Source of the DNA: Stentor coeruleus
Lineage: Eukaryota > Ciliophora > Heterotrichea > Heterotrichida > Stentoridae
Length of the DNA: 64,000 nucleotides
Direction: 5' to 3'
NCBI GenBank assembly: GCA_001970955.1
Contig: MPUH01000099.1
Coordinates: 44,821-108,820, forward strand
The notes under the pieces are model-generated. The model was not told the DNA's origin. It did no database searches and worked only from the letters and a program-made list of their open reading frames with translations. Shown one piece after another: positions 1 through 9,874 of this stretch. Within the stretch, counting starts at the first letter, position 1; every line of letters starts with the position of its first letter. Made by a program: the position numbers and the translations under genes.

Positions 1-202
1 TCATTTCCTCTATTAAAATATCATCTTCCCTCTCTTTACATTAAAATTTTTCATAATTTTTTTTTATCTAACCTATTCAATCTTACAACTCAAACTCCAT
101 ACACAACCTAAAATACATTTTCCATATATCCTTAAAATAAACTTAGTATTTCCTAAGTAAAATTCACATACCATTAAGATTAAAATTAAATGGCTTGTAA
201 AA
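1..202 (+). promoter_or_regulatory. 5' flank of eS17
   Basis: AT-rich, C-rich and G-poor on the plus strand, as is typical of 5' flanks in this window. It contains the 10-mer AAACTTAGTA at 139-148, which recurs upstream of other genes here. No ORF is visible. The boundaries of any promoter are not defined by the sequence alone. Confidence 0.4.
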
Positions 203-574
203 ATGGGGCGTGTAAGAACAAAGACAGTCAAGAGAGCAGCAAGAGCTATTGTAGAAAAGTACTACTCAAAAATGACTCAAGATTTTCAGAGCAACAAAAG
301 GCTTTGTGATGAAATCGCAGTCATTCAGACTAAGAGGCTAAGAAACAAAATAGCAGGCTATGCTACTCACTTGATGAAGAGAATTCAAAAAGGCCCTGTA
401 AGAGGCATATCTCTCAGATTACAAGAAGAAGAAAGAGAAAGAAAGTTGGATTATGTTCCTGAAACTTCATGTGTTAGCACACGTGATATTAAGGTTGACG
501 CTCAAACTATGGAGATGGTCAAAGCTTTGGATCTCGGCGAACATTCTAATATTCGAGTTCATGAATTTAAGTAG
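203..574 (+). CDS. RPS17: 40S ribosomal protein eS17
   Basis: This encodes the cytosolic small-subunit protein eS17, 123 aa, close to the usual eukaryotic length of about 130. The N-terminus [14 protein letters not shown] and the following YYSKMTQDF and KRLCDEIA segments are the family signature. The start is the first ATG of the frame and gives the family's normal N-terminus. It ends with TAG, and no intron is needed. It stands alone: the next gene is on the opposite strand and converges on it. The call is firm from the protein sequence. Confidence 0.96.
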   Translation: MGRVRTKTVKRAARAIVEKYYSKMTQDFQSNKRLCDEIAVIQTKRLRNKIAGYATHLMKRIQKGPVRGISLRLQEEERERKLDYVPETSCVSTRDIKVDAQTMEMVKALDLGEHSNIRVHEFK

Positions 575-815
575 AAAATTAACTTTAGAGATCCTTTCAC
601 AGAATAAGATGATTTACTTTTTAAGGTTGTGTCTGGATTGGAATAAGGCTTATTTTTGATAAAGGTAGATTTTTAATATAAAATACTAATTAATAGCATC
701 AATCATCGAATCAAAAATATCTCTTAACCCTTCTTTTATTCTTAAATAAAACCACAACAAAAAACTTCAACTAAATAACCCCAAAAACTCAAAATATAAC
801 TATATTCCTATCACT
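575..815. other. Convergent 3' intergenic spacer
   Basis: Spacer between the ends of eS17 and the ankyrin-DHHC gene. The half next to the minus-strand gene (about 721-815) is C-rich and nearly free of G, matching the 3'-flank composition of minus-strand genes here. No ORF or RNA gene is seen. Confidence 0.5.
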
Positions 816-2523
816 TTAGTTAGTTAAAAAGTCAAGCCAGTTTATAAAAATTCCTTTATCATAAGGGTTTTCATAAACTATCCTATACCCTACTTTGCTG
901 AATTCTTTATACTTGAACAAATACTTGTACTTATGCCTATTAAGAGCTTCATTTACTGTTGACCCTTTTGAAATACACACAACTTCCATAATCAAATACC
1001 ACCATATATACCAAGAAATCACAAAGCATAATACCGTAACGACAATTTCTAATACCCCAACTTCTGCAAAATTGTATACAACACCCATAACATATTGACT
1101 AATACACAAATATTCAACTTCTTTTTCAAGCTTTCTCCACATCAGCAAAAGAAAAGATACAGCTGTGATGAAATTCAAAAATAAGCAACAAAAAAATGCT
1201 TTATGATTATTTTTCCCTACAGGTTTGTGTATAAATTTGCAAAAATGATCATATTCAACAACACACTTATTTGTGTATTTACAATGTTTAGACCTATCAG
1301 TTCGCATTATCTGACATGTATAACAGATTTTGTCATCTCTTGGGATTTCTTCGAATTCCTCAGCTTCGAAATTTTCGATAATCATTTTGTTGATAGCTTC
1401 TTCAGTATTAGCTCTTATACTAGCACAATGAATGCATTTTAGTACACTATTTATATTTTACCAAAATAAAGGCAAAACTAAGGATATGCTGATATTGAAG
1501 ATTAAAGAGTGGAAAAGGTGGATTAAAGTATCTTGAAAAACGTAAGTGTAATAAACAAAGTATACGGTTGTCCAGAATGTTGCTTGGAAATAAAGGAAGT
1601 ATTTGTAGAAAGTGTTTAAAGGTGTGAAATTTGCTATGAATTCTGCTGGGCCTTCAACTTCAAGTTCTATTGATAATGCTGCAGGGGTACGATTTTTTTT
1701 ATCAACAGGGTCTCTAGAAACACCTTCCATAAGTAAATACTCTAAAGCATCAAGACTATTATGTGAAGCAGCCATATGTAATGGGGTAAACCCTTGATCA
1801 TTTTTATTTTCCAACTCAAAATCCCATGTTTTCAGCATCCTCATCATTTTCACATTGTTTTTAGACGCAGCCAAATGCATTGCATTACTTCCATTATAAT
1901 CAGTATTTTCAATATTCGCACCTCGATGCTGGAGAACTATAGCACTTTGAATCTGCCCATTATGANTTAGACGCAGCCAAATGCATTGCATTACTTCCAT
2001 TATAATCAGTATTTTCAATATTCGCACCTCTATGCTGGAGAACTATAGCACTTTGAATCTGCCCATTATGTGCTGCACAAAGAAAAGGGGTCATTCCACA
2101 AAGGTCTCTGCTTTCTAAATCTGCACCACGATCTAATAAAAGCTTTAAAACTTTTAAATGTCCTTTGGCTGCTGCTAAAGATAAAGCTGTTTGCATGTTT
2201 TTGCTACGTAAATCAACTGGACAACTTGCTTTATTCAACAATTTTAGAACATTTTCATAATGATTTAACCATACACTTAAATGAAGTGCAGTATAACCAT
2301 TTGAATCTTGCTGGTCATATTGTAGCTTACTTCTTAATATTGCGTCTATCCAGGGTTCTAAATTACCAGTTTTAGATTCTAAAAGTATATGTTCGAGCAA
2401 AGCTTGAGGATTTTCATCAAGTTCTTTTTGTCGGGCTTCTCGAATTTTAGCTTCTTCAGCTTCTTTCTTTTTCTTTTCTTCTTCGGCTGGATCTATAGAG
2501 AGTTGGGCTTTCCAGTCAGACAT
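816..2523 (-). CDS. Ankyrin-repeat DHHC-type palmitoyltransferase (Akr1/ZDHHC17-like)
   Basis: Likely S-acyltransferase of endomembranes. The N-terminal half has about five ankyrin repeats (for example GYTALHLS, GMTPFLCAAHNG, GFTPLHMAASHNS), followed by two hydrophobic segments, a Cys-rich domain and two more hydrophobic segments. This is the Akr1/HIP14 layout. The catalytic tetrapeptide reads DHFC, not DHHC; the yeast Akr1 form is DHYC. Two things break the raw ORF. A 15-nt intron at 1447-1461 carries an in-frame TAA. An N-joined duplicate of about 105 bp sits at 1861-2071. Removing the intron and one copy plus the N leaves 1,587 nt, an uninterrupted frame of 528 aa. The ATG at 2523 begins MSDWKAQLS. 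Substrates are unknown. Confidence 0.88.
1447..1461 (-). other. 15-nt intron in ankyrin-DHHC gene
   Basis: On the minus strand it reads gtaaaatataaatag. Removing it joins the last ankyrin-side TM segment (..VLPLF) to CVLKCIHC and keeps the frame through the DHHC domain. If retained, it gives TAA in frame. Confidence 0.92.
1861..2071. repeat. N-joined direct duplication (assembly join)
   Basis: Two copies of about 105 bp (1861-1965 and 1967-2071) flank a single N at 1966, with at least one base difference (cctcgatgc versus cctctatgc). It lies in the ankyrin coding region and breaks the frame as assembled. It is best read as two overlapping contig ends or alleles that were never merged. Confidence 0.85.
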
Positions 2524-3138
2524 ATTTAATTAGGCTTGACACTTTTTAGGTACTTGAACTACATAATTAAGAAAACCTTTTTGTGTGGTGATGACTTTAT
2601 TTTTTAATAAAGTGTAAAGGAGAATTTTCACTCAGTCCAAATTTTCTAAGAGTTAGAAAAGAATTCAGGAATCAATAAAAATGCTCTTCAAATGCTTAAT
2701 AAAACATCATATTCCTATCAATATCATCTAATCATTTTATTTTTACTTGCCATCATCTTATAATAAGAAAATAATGTTTCTTAGAACTAACTGCAAGTTG
2801 TTTAAGCCTAAGAGCGCATTGAAAATCTGCTAGATGTGAGAATCAAAAATAGGGCAAAAAAATAAAAATATATTGGCGAGCTATGCATCAAAAAATATAA
2901 AAACTGAGCAATAGATAAAACTTAATCGGATAATAATGGAAAGAAAATAAAAAATTATGAACAGTAAACAATTAAATGACAACAGAAATATTATTTGAAT
3001 TAAGTTAAGAATAATATTTAATAGAATATAATAAATTATAAATCGTAAAGCGGTCATTGGTAATGACTATATTAAATATGTGACTTTTTATAGGGTAAGA
3101 TTAACTAGGGTTTATTTATCTTTTCAATTGATAAATAA
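2524..3138. other. Divergent intergenic region, no gene seen
   Basis: About 615 bp between the start of the ankyrin-DHHC gene (minus) and a plus-strand small gene. It is very AT-rich with scattered stops in all frames. No tRNA-like, repeat or conserved coding signal was found. It should hold both promoters. Confidence 0.5.
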
Positions 3139-3711
3139 ATGCACAAAAGTAATAGGCCGCAAATAAAAAAAGACAAAAACTTGAATCACATAAACGAAAC
3201 AAGAACTTTAAAGTTAATGAAAAACCCTTTCTCTTTATCCCCAAAGAGGAATCTTTCTGGCTCTGGAATAGCTTATAAAGAAACAGATCCTTACTGTGAC
3301 TTATCGATAACTTATACAAATGATTTTCCTGATCCTCTTTACTCAGAAAGTGCATTAGAAAGGGCTCGTAGGAGCATAATCAGTATAAGATCTGATGCTC
3401 AGCTTTGCATAGAACCGAGTCCAAAACAATTGACAACTAGAGGGAAGCATCATAGCAATATAAGCTTGACTGATACTTTACCTAGAAACTCAGCATCAGC
3501 CATAGATCAAATGAACATCTTAGTTCAAGCAATGCATGAGACAATGAAAAGTATTAACAGCAAACTAGAAAAAGTAGATCAAAAAACTACACAACATGAT
3601 GAAGAAAGTAAAGAATTAAAAGATAGCATTATTGAACTTAGAGACAAAATTGAAGATATGAAGCTGAGAATACAACCCCAAGAGTGCTCTAAAATGTGTG
3701 AGATTATATAA
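3139..3711 (+). CDS. Hypothetical protein with C-terminal coiled coil
   Basis: 190 aa, not recognised. The first ~40 residues are basic, the middle is Ser/Thr-rich with SIISIRSD and possible phosphosites, and residues ~130-180 form a heptad-like coiled coil (MNILVQAMHETMKSINSKLEKVDQKT, continuing to ELRDKIEDMKLRI). There is no signal peptide or TM segment. Codon use and a single clean 573-nt frame support a real gene. The ATG follows a TAAATAA stretch directly, as in other genes here. It may be a structural or scaffold protein, but nothing in the sequence fixes a function. Confidence 0.7.
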   Translation: MHKSNRPQIKKDKNLNHINETRTLKLMKNPFSLSPKRNLSGSGIAYKETDPYCDLSITYTNDFPDPLYSESALERARRSIISIRSDAQLCIEPSPKQLTTRGKHHSNISLTDTLPRNSASAIDQMNILVQAMHETMKSINSKLEKVDQKTTQHDEESKELKDSIIELRDKIEDMKLRIQPQECSKMCEII

Positions 3712-4012
3712 ATTAAGGACCCTCATGACAAAATTATTTACTTTTTATGCCCTTTAATTTGTGTTAAATTATGATGATGACAGTTTAGAAAATTAGTATG
3801 GATTTGATTTATTTGAATAATGTAGGTATATGTTTATTTTTTTTTAACTGTAATGATTAAGTTGTATAGAGTAGGATTAATTGCGGTTTTATTTTATTGT
3901 GTTTATGTACTAAACTGTTTAGATATTGAAAAAATATATCTTCAATATGATAAATATAATTTTATTTTCTATGACATACTTTAGTTATGATTATAATGAT
4001 GAAACAGTAAAG

Positions 4013-4190
4013 AACTCTTCAGCCAAGTAAAAAATCGCATAACCAGCGACAACGAGTGGTTTAACATACCGAATCTGCCCAAAGAAANGCATAACCAGCG
4101 ACAACGAGTGGTTTAACATACCGAATCTGCCCAAAGAAAGAGATCGTATGACAAACAAACCTCGATCGGACAAGCTTAACTATCACTCAC
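4013..4190 (-). ncRNA. Candidate structured RNA gene (unidentified)
   Basis: This is a short island of higher GC in an intergenic region. Read on the minus strand it has a GATCG..CGATC pairing around a loop and a T-run (attttttac) that could be an Sm-like or terminator element. It does not match U1, U2, U4, U5, U6, tRNA or 5S rRNA as I know them. The strand is a guess. The assembled sequence has an extra 51-bp copy from the N join, so the true element is about 125 bp. Confidence 0.2.
4037..4139. repeat. N-joined direct duplication (assembly join)
   Basis: Two identical 51-bp copies (4037-4087 and 4089-4139) flank a single N at 4088. The pattern is the same as at the other seven N positions and is probably an unmerged overlap. 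Confidence 0.85.
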
Positions 4191-4574
4191 TTTAATCTTT
4201 ATAATAATTATTGATTATTAAACCTAATAGCTGAATCAAAATTTATATATTTTAAATATAAATGCTATACAAAACTAACCCTTGTGAAAATTATAAACTT
4301 AATTTCAAACCTTATCTACAAAATTCATTTTCTACATATAAAGTTTTATAATCCTAACTAATACCATCATCTTCCATATCTTTTTACTTGAATTCTCATT
4401 TTTAAATATTCTCTAATCCAATCGACAATCATCCTCAACCTATATAATTTTTACAACAATTAGCATATCGCCTATCTTTTATAAATTTTCAACATACACA
4501 AAATCTTTTTTAATTTATTCCAATATCCTACGTTATTATTATCAAAAAATCAAGTATACCATATAAAAATTATA

Positions 4575-6596
4575 ATGAATATAGCATTTGTTGTTGATAC
4601 CTCGCATTCTATGGGACAAAAAACTTCACAAGGGGTGAGTTTTCTAGATTGTGCAAAAGCCGGAATTGACCATACAATGAAGACTCGACAAAGATCAGGT
4701 TATGAGACTTCCAATGATAAATATCATCTTATTATTACTGATAGTCAATATCCAGTTAGATCAACATGGGAACACGATATATATCATTTCAGTAAATCAT
4801 TAACAACTATAAAAAGAGTTGAGCTAAACTTATCCTTAAACAATGCAATAGGTTTAGCATTCAAACAATTAAACATGTTTAGACATTCATCTTCTACTGA
4901 TACATATGGTCATGGAAGGACTACATCGAAAATTGAACCAGGAGCTGTTATTGTTTATACGGATTCGCAATGTGAAAAATTAAAACCTGAAGAATGGAAA
5001 GTCTCTGATTCAAGCGAGTATACTATAGGAGCCTGGAGATATGATCAGAGACTGTATTTAATCAATATGCAAGCTGAGAATTTTCAAGTCAAAGATATGA
5101 AGAAGATTCAAGAAATTGCTGAGTTTACTGGAGGTTATTATTATACATGTGTGAGTTTTAGACATATGATGAATATCACTGAAAAAATATGTGGGAATTT
5201 AAATGAATATGTTGTTACAGCAAAACTTGAATGTGATGAAAAAGCTATGCCGCTGATACTTGTTCTTGATAAAAGGAACAGGAATAACTTTTGGCCGATA
5301 CCAGAAGAGTTTACTCATTTCACACATGGATTGTTACCAAGAACTAGTAACCCAATATTTTATTATAAACAGACTCAAGTGTATTCGAGTTTTAGATTCC
5401 CACAAGATTTCCCTTTTGACTTTTATGGCATTGTGAACACTAGGAAGTTTGAAGAGTTGTTTTCTGCTAATTTCCCTTCACGACCTTCCTACATACCTGT
5501 GTTTATGAAAGAACATAATCATCCATTTGCGATTATAGCTTTAGAAGACACTGGGAATAAACTCTTAGTCCTCTGTTATAATTTTCTTGAGCTCTGGGAC
5601 TGCTTAGAATTCTACCGAAGTCCATCTGCAGTAAAATCTGAACGTTCCAGGTACTATGAAGAAAAACTGATCTCTTATCTTCGAGAACTTCCAGTATACT
5701 ATCATTACCCATTAACTCGGGCAATCAAAAACATGAAGCTTTTCTTACCGAGTTCTTTTAAATTCCCTTCACCAATCAGTCTTTCTCCTGATGTTACTCT
5801 AAAACTTAAAACCTTAAAAGAAATCGAAACAACAGCCAAAAGCGAAATGGACCGTATTTCCAAAATCATCTCTGAACAGCATCATTCAGAAATGGCTTCA
5901 TGTTGCCAAACCCAAAAATATAACCTATATTGTGATATTTTCACTATACCTCGAGAACAACTTCAAGCAGCAATTTCTGTTATGAACCTTCAATTTTTTG
6001 GTGATGCTTATAAACATGAGCTCCCAATATCACGTATGGGAGATTATATAACTTTTGCAAGTAAACTTCAAGTATTAAGAAATGCTTATTTAGAACCAGG
6101 TGAAGAAAAAGTCAACCCGATTAACTTTGGGAATCCTTTTCGGAGTATGAATTCTCAGAACCTTAAAGATAATATGATTATTGCTGATGACCCGAACATA
6201 TCTTTACCTATGCTAGCAAAAAGCCAACCTCAGCAAACAAAAGTTGAATTGGTTTCGATTCCAGTTAAAAGATATAGAGGGTTTGAAACACAGCTAAACA
6301 CAACAAATTTCTGTAAACGTAACTCAAAACGTAATAAATATTTAGTGCTTATTGAAGTGATATCTTATCTCCGACAAAGAAATGCTACAGCTGATGAAAA
6401 ACTCATGGCTTTGCTGAAAACTACTGTAAACAAGATATTCAAAAAGAAAAGCTCAAACAAAATCAACTCATATACAGAAGGCAAGCTCTTGCTCTTAGAT
6501 GCAGTTCTAAAGCAAGTGATTTTCTACAACAAAAAGCACCTAATCTCAGGTATCGAAGCCTTTAGAGCAACTTTATTAACAAACGCAGCGCAGTAG
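4575..6596 (+). CDS. INTS6: Integrator complex subunit 6
   Basis: Integrator is the nuclear RNA polymerase II-associated complex that cleaves snRNA and other nascent transcripts; INTS6 is one of its structural subunits. The 673-aa protein opens with a von Willebrand A domain whose metal-site motif DTSHSM is at residues 8-13. Further family blocks follow in order: YGHGR, WRYDQRLYLINMQ, LLPRTSNP, YLRELPVYYHYPLTRAIK, RMGDYITF, FGNPFRS, and a C-terminal segment with LMALLKTTVNKIF. This is shorter than the human protein because the low-complexity linker is short. The ATG follows ATATAAAAATTATA. No intron is needed. Confidence 0.92.
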   Translation: MNIAFVVDTSHSMGQKTSQGVSFLDCAKAGIDHTMKTRQRSGYETSNDKYHLIITDSQYPVRSTWEHDIYHFSKSLTTIKRVELNLSLNNAIGLAFKQLNMFRHSSSTDTYGHGRTTSKIEPGAVIVYTDSQCEKLKPEEWKVSDSSEYTIGAWRYDQRLYLINMQAENFQVKDMKKIQEIAEFTGGYYYTCVSFRHMMNITEKICGNLNEYVVTAKLECDEKAMPLILVLDKRNRNNFWPIPEEFTHFTHGLLPRTSNPIFYYKQTQVYSSFRFPQDFPFDFYGIVNTRKFEELFSANFPSRPSYIPVFMKEHNHPFAIIALEDTGNKLLVLCYNFLELWDCLEFYRSPSAVKSERSRYYEEKLISYLRELPVYYHYPLTRAIKNMKLFLPSSFKFPSPISLSPDVTLKLKTLKEIETTAKSEMDRISKIISEQHHSEMASCCQTQKYNLYCDIFTIPREQLQAAISVMNLQFFGDAYKHELPISRMGDYITFASKLQVLRNAYLEPGEEKVNPINFGNPFRSMNSQNLKDNMIIADDPNISLPMLAKSQPQQTKVELVSIPVKRYRGFETQLNTTNFCKRNSKRNKYLVLIEVISYLRQRNATADEKLMALLKTTVNKIFKKKSSNKINSYTEGKLLLLDAVLKQVIFYNKKHLISGIEAFRATLLTNAAQ

Positions 6597-6668
6597 CACG
6601 TAACTAGTTAACTATAAAGTTTCTTCATAAATAATTACTCTACAATAATTCTAATAATCTGCGTAAGC

Positions 6669-7043
6669 TTAGGTTAAAAAGCCTTCACGTTTCTTAATGA
6701 AATCATGAGCGTTCTGATCATCAGATAAGAAATGTCTTCCAGGCCTTTCAAATTCGTCCCAGTCAATATAAAGTCCTGTAATAGCAACCCACATTAGGAA
6801 TATTGACCAACTTTTCTTCACATGATAGTAAAGGATGTCATCATGAAGAAATTCCATATCAATTACTCTTGGAGAAGCTTCTTTTGAAAAAGGTGGGGCA
6901 ATTTCTACATAGAACTTTTTCAAGTTATACAACTTGTTTAAGTTTATCCAGTCCATGTCAAATGAAAAGCTACTCCAGTCTTTTTTGTCTAAAGTAGCAG
7001 GTCTGTGCCATCTTCCACCACGGTTAAATAGTCTATGCAGCAT
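6669..7043 (-). CDS. Hypothetical single-TM protein, possibly mitochondrial
   Basis: 124 aa, not recognised. The N-terminus MLHRLFNRGGRWHRP is basic and lacks acidic residues, like a mitochondrial presequence. Residues ~77-96 (KKSWSIFLMWVAITGLYIDW) make one TM helix, followed by a charged tail. Small one-helix proteins of this kind are common as accessory subunits of respiratory complexes in ciliates, so that is a reasonable guess and no more. It converges with INTS6, with 72 bp between the stops. The upstream minus-strand sequence is TATATTTATA directly before the ATG. Confidence 0.7.
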   Translation of the reverse strand: MLHRLFNRGGRWHRPATLDKKDWSSFSFDMDWINLNKLYNLKKFYVEIAPPFSKEASPRVIDMEFLHDDILYYHVKKSWSIFLMWVAITGLYIDWDEFERPGRHFLSDDQNAHDFIKKREGFLT

Positions 7044-7901
7044 TATAAATATAGGCCATGATTAATGGAATAGATAAAAGGTCGTCATGTAGTGGGTTTT
7101 TGATTGGCTTTAGATCATAAGATGATGGGGGATTATTTATCAGATATAAAATTTTGTTATTAGTCATGGATTGTAGGATTTGGAAGAATTTATTTTATAG
7201 ATAAGGGATAATTTTAGATTAAAGGTCAGGCATAAAAATGATTATATTTGATTTATTATGGCTTTACTATTATATTTTTGAATTTTGATAGGAAACTATA
7301 CGAAAATTATATTTAAATAAGTTGGTAAGAAGATAATAATAAATATGCACTATCGATAAAATATTTAACAGTTGATTGCTCTTAGTTTTTTGAGCTAATA
7401 AATGCAATTGAAAGTCTTAGTACTATTTCCATATTATCAAAACATAAAAAATCCTTGCCTACTAGCTACCTCAATTCCAAAACATCCTCACTAGCATTCT
7501 GAATTTTCCCTACTAATCAACTCAACTCATGTTTTTACAGCTAAAACAATGCAGCAAATTATTCAATTTAATTTCACTAAGCTATCTAAAATTAAACTAA
7601 TTTATATTTACTTTTAAAGTATTCTATACCTACAATAACCATATAAACAAAATATCGTAATTAATAAATAATAAATCACATAATCAAGATATCATATCAT
7701 AGCCAATATTCATAAAAGCCTAACCTAAATACAAAAATCTTGATTTTTACCCCTTCTCCAAAACTCCCCTCAAAAAAAAAATCTTCACCATCAATTCCAT
7801 ATCTTCTTGAGAAATCAACTTTTCACCATCCTTCCACTATTTTCATCATATACCCATGAAAAACCTCATTACCTAATTCCTATTAAAACCACTATATAAA
7901 A
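7044..7901. other. Divergent promoter region, no gene seen
   Basis: On the plus strand the first ~220 bp are G-rich and C-poor (5' flank of the minus-strand gene), and the last ~500 bp are C-rich and G-poor (5' flank of adenosine kinase). By hand count, 7801-7900 has 27 C and 3 G. The composition flips inside the spacer, consistent with two outward promoters. No ORF or RNA gene is visible. Confidence 0.55.
7893..7900 (+). promoter_or_regulatory. TATA-like element abutting the ADK start codon
   Basis: TATATAAA ends one base before the ATG. The same kind of element lies within about 15 nt of the ATG in many genes of this window. If it is a TATA box, transcription would start inside the ORF, so it may instead be an initiator or translation context. 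Confidence 0.4.
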
Positions 7902-8915
7902 ATGTCACTTTCGCATCCATTGGTCTGTCTCGGACACTCACTCTTAGATATTTCTGCCGCAGTAAGTGTTGAAATGTTTGAAAAATACGGTGTCAGAGCT
8001 GGGAATGCGATATTAGCCGAAGAAAAGCACATGCCAATTTTCAAAGAATTAGTGGACAACTATCCTTGTGATTTCATTGCAGGTGGTGCTTCCCAAAACA
8101 CATGCCGAGCTGCTCAATGGCTTTCAAGGACTGAAAATTTCACTGGGTTTATTGGAGTTGTTGGAGAAGATGAATATAGTCAACACCTTAGAGATTCAGT
8201 AAAAGCTGCAGGTGTAAATGCTTATTATCAAGTTGAACCAACAGTTCCTACAGGCACATGTGCTTGTTTGATTCATGAAAAAGAAAGATCTCTTATTGCT
8301 AATCTTGCTGCAGCACAAATGCTTAAACTTGATTATTTAAGAAGTATTTGGCATGTTATTGAAAATTGCTCTGTTATATATGCTGAAGGGTATATGTTTA
8401 GCAGTGCAGTTGATTGTGTTGTTGAAAGTGCGAAATATGCTTGTGAGAATGGAAAAATTTTCACTATGAATGTTTCAGCTCAGTTTATTATTGAATTCTT
8501 TAGAGAACCTATGATGAGAGCTTGGCCTTATTGCGAATATGTCTTTGGTAATGAAGATGAAACTCAGAAATTTGGTGAAGTTTTTGGATTTGGTAGTGAT
8601 GTTGTTGAAGCTGCAAAGCAAATGTCTCTTATGCCTACTAACACCCCAAGACCTAAGAAAATTGTTGTGACCCGTGGAAAAGATACAGTTCTTATTGCAT
8701 GTGAAGGTAAGGTTACTGAATATAATGTTCCATTAATACCTTCAGAAAAAGTTCTTGACCTTAATGGTGCAGGAGATTCATTTGTGGGAGGATTTCTTTG
8801 TGAGCTAATAAAAGGTGGCAGTTATGAAAGATGCGTTGCAGCAGGAAATTATCTTGCTAGCGAAGTTATTCAGCTATCTGGTTGCTCATTCCCTGCTGTT
8901 CCTAGCTTTAACTAG
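7902..8915 (+). CDS. ADK: Adenosine kinase
   Basis: This enzyme phosphorylates adenosine to AMP with ATP in purine salvage, which is essential in many protists that cannot make purines. At 337 aa it fits the PfkB-family adenosine kinases (about 340-360). Visible family features are GHSLLDISAAV near the N-terminus, the substrate region GGASQNTCRAAQW, IGVVGEDEYSQ, VFGNEDE, and the anion-hole/catalytic motif DLNGAGDSFVGGF with the catalytic Asp at residue 292. The frame is intact without introns. The ATG sits just after TATATAAA. It is a single gene with no functional link to its neighbours. Confidence 0.97.
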   Translation: MSLSHPLVCLGHSLLDISAAVSVEMFEKYGVRAGNAILAEEKHMPIFKELVDNYPCDFIAGGASQNTCRAAQWLSRTENFTGFIGVVGEDEYSQHLRDSVKAAGVNAYYQVEPTVPTGTCACLIHEKERSLIANLAAAQMLKLDYLRSIWHVIENCSVIYAEGYMFSSAVDCVVESAKYACENGKIFTMNVSAQFIIEFFREPMMRAWPYCEYVFGNEDETQKFGEVFGFGSDVVEAAKQMSLMPTNTPRPKKIVVTRGKDTVLIACEGKVTEYNVPLIPSEKVLDLNGAGDSFVGGFLCELIKGGSYERCVAAGNYLASEVIQLSGCSFPAVPSFN

Positions 8916-9524
8916 ATTAATTATTAGAGTTTTTAAGATATTCTGAAGTGATTTTGAATTTTAATTTGCTTGATTACAAAGCAGTGATCAAGGTTTTTAA
9001 GAAGCTTAATGAAATAAAAGTTTGTCAGAAATTTGTAAAATGATTATTTAAATAAGGGTCATATTTTCTATTGTTGGATGAGAGAAAAAGTATAGAGAAA
9101 AGTATAAATGCATAGGATAATTATTTTTTTAGTTTAATTAATTTTATTTGATTTTCAGAAGCTGTACTCATGAATAAAAATTTGTTATGATATAGAAGAT
9201 TATTAAATATATTTAGATGCAATATCGAAGATGGGAAATATCTTTTGTTTATTTCATAAATCCTCCCAAATAAACCCCCTATCAATCCTCATACTTCTTT
9301 CTCTATCTTATCTTATAATATTAAAGGAGATTGTTTTATGCAACTAGAAGCNGCTCATAAATAAAAATTTGTTATGATATAGAGGATTATTAAATATATT
9401 TAGATGCAATATCGAAGATGGGAAATATCTTTTGTTTATTTCATAAATCCTCCCAAATAAACCCCCTATTAATACTCATACTTCTTTCTCTATCTTATCT
9501 TATAATATTAAAGGAGATTGTTTT
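8916..9524. other. Intergenic region dominated by an N-joined duplication
   Basis: After the ADK stop the plus strand is G-rich and C-poor. An N at 9352 then separates two near-identical copies of about 180 bp (about 9170-9351 and 9353-9534), so the real spacer is probably about 425 bp. No other feature is seen. Confidence 0.6.
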
Positions 9525-9534
9525 ATGCAACTAG
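9170..9534. repeat. N-joined direct duplication (assembly join)
   Basis: Copies of about 182 bp flank the N at 9352, with a few substitutions (for example atatagaagatt versus atatagaggatt, and tatcaatcc versus tattaatac). The right copy runs into the start of the small ORF at 9525. The differences suggest two alleles. Confidence 0.8.
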
Positions 9535-9713
9535 AAGCTGAAACACTTTGTGTATGGACAAGAGAATTTCCTCTTCTTCTCAATCAAAAAAAGAAGGAAT
9601 GGGATATTTTGAACCCTATTTTTATTAATCAAGTTTTGGGCTCAAGAGTATTAGGAAGACATGAGACACAGGGTGCCAAGGCCAAAAATTTGCTAAACAA
9701 AAAGCTAAAATAA
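9525..9713 (+). CDS. Small ORF, 62 aa, uncertain
   Basis: Not recognised. The first ~45 residues (MQLEAETLCVWTREFPLLLN, then KKKEWDILNPIFINQVLGSRVLGRHE) look like real protein, with all amino-acid classes present, and the tail is lysine-rich. In another frame (the third base of each codon here) the reading continues as GQKFAKQKAKINEAILKNK to a TGA near 9739. A frameshift or sequence error may therefore have shortened the product; no 15-nt intron was found that joins the two. The start is set by the ATG at the end of the promoter-like duplicated region. It could also be a decayed gene. Confidence 0.4.
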   Translation: MQLEAETLCVWTREFPLLLNQKKKEWDILNPIFINQVLGSRVLGRHETQGAKAKNLLNKKLK

Positions 9714-9874
9714 ATGAAGCAATTTTAAAAAACAAGTGAAGATTATTAGAATGTAAGGAAAAACGGGGGAAATACAAAAAACAATAAATAAAGTATTGAA
9801 TAAAAAAAACTGGAATACAGAAGAAATGGGTCAACTTGGCAAGCGATAAATCATCATAATCTTATAATACTAAA

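Larger units (their letters stand above)
3712..4574. other. Intergenic region with a GC-richer island
   Basis: The first ~300 bp are T/G-rich 3' flank. From about 4013 to 4190 the base composition is clearly less AT-rich than the surroundings and contains an N-joined 51-bp duplication. From 4200 to 4574 it is C-rich, G-poor promoter-type DNA leading to INTS6. No protein-coding frame is convincing. Confidence 0.5.

Noticed and set aside
3991-4173. 60-aa minus-strand ORF
   Set aside because: It exists only because of the duplicated 51 bp around the N and has no protein-like features. The island is better treated as possible RNA or spacer.
4013-4190. tRNA, 5S rRNA or spliceosomal snRNA
   Set aside because: No T-arm GTTCRANYC, no 5S internal-control pattern, and no U1/U2/U4/U5/U6 signature segments on either strand.
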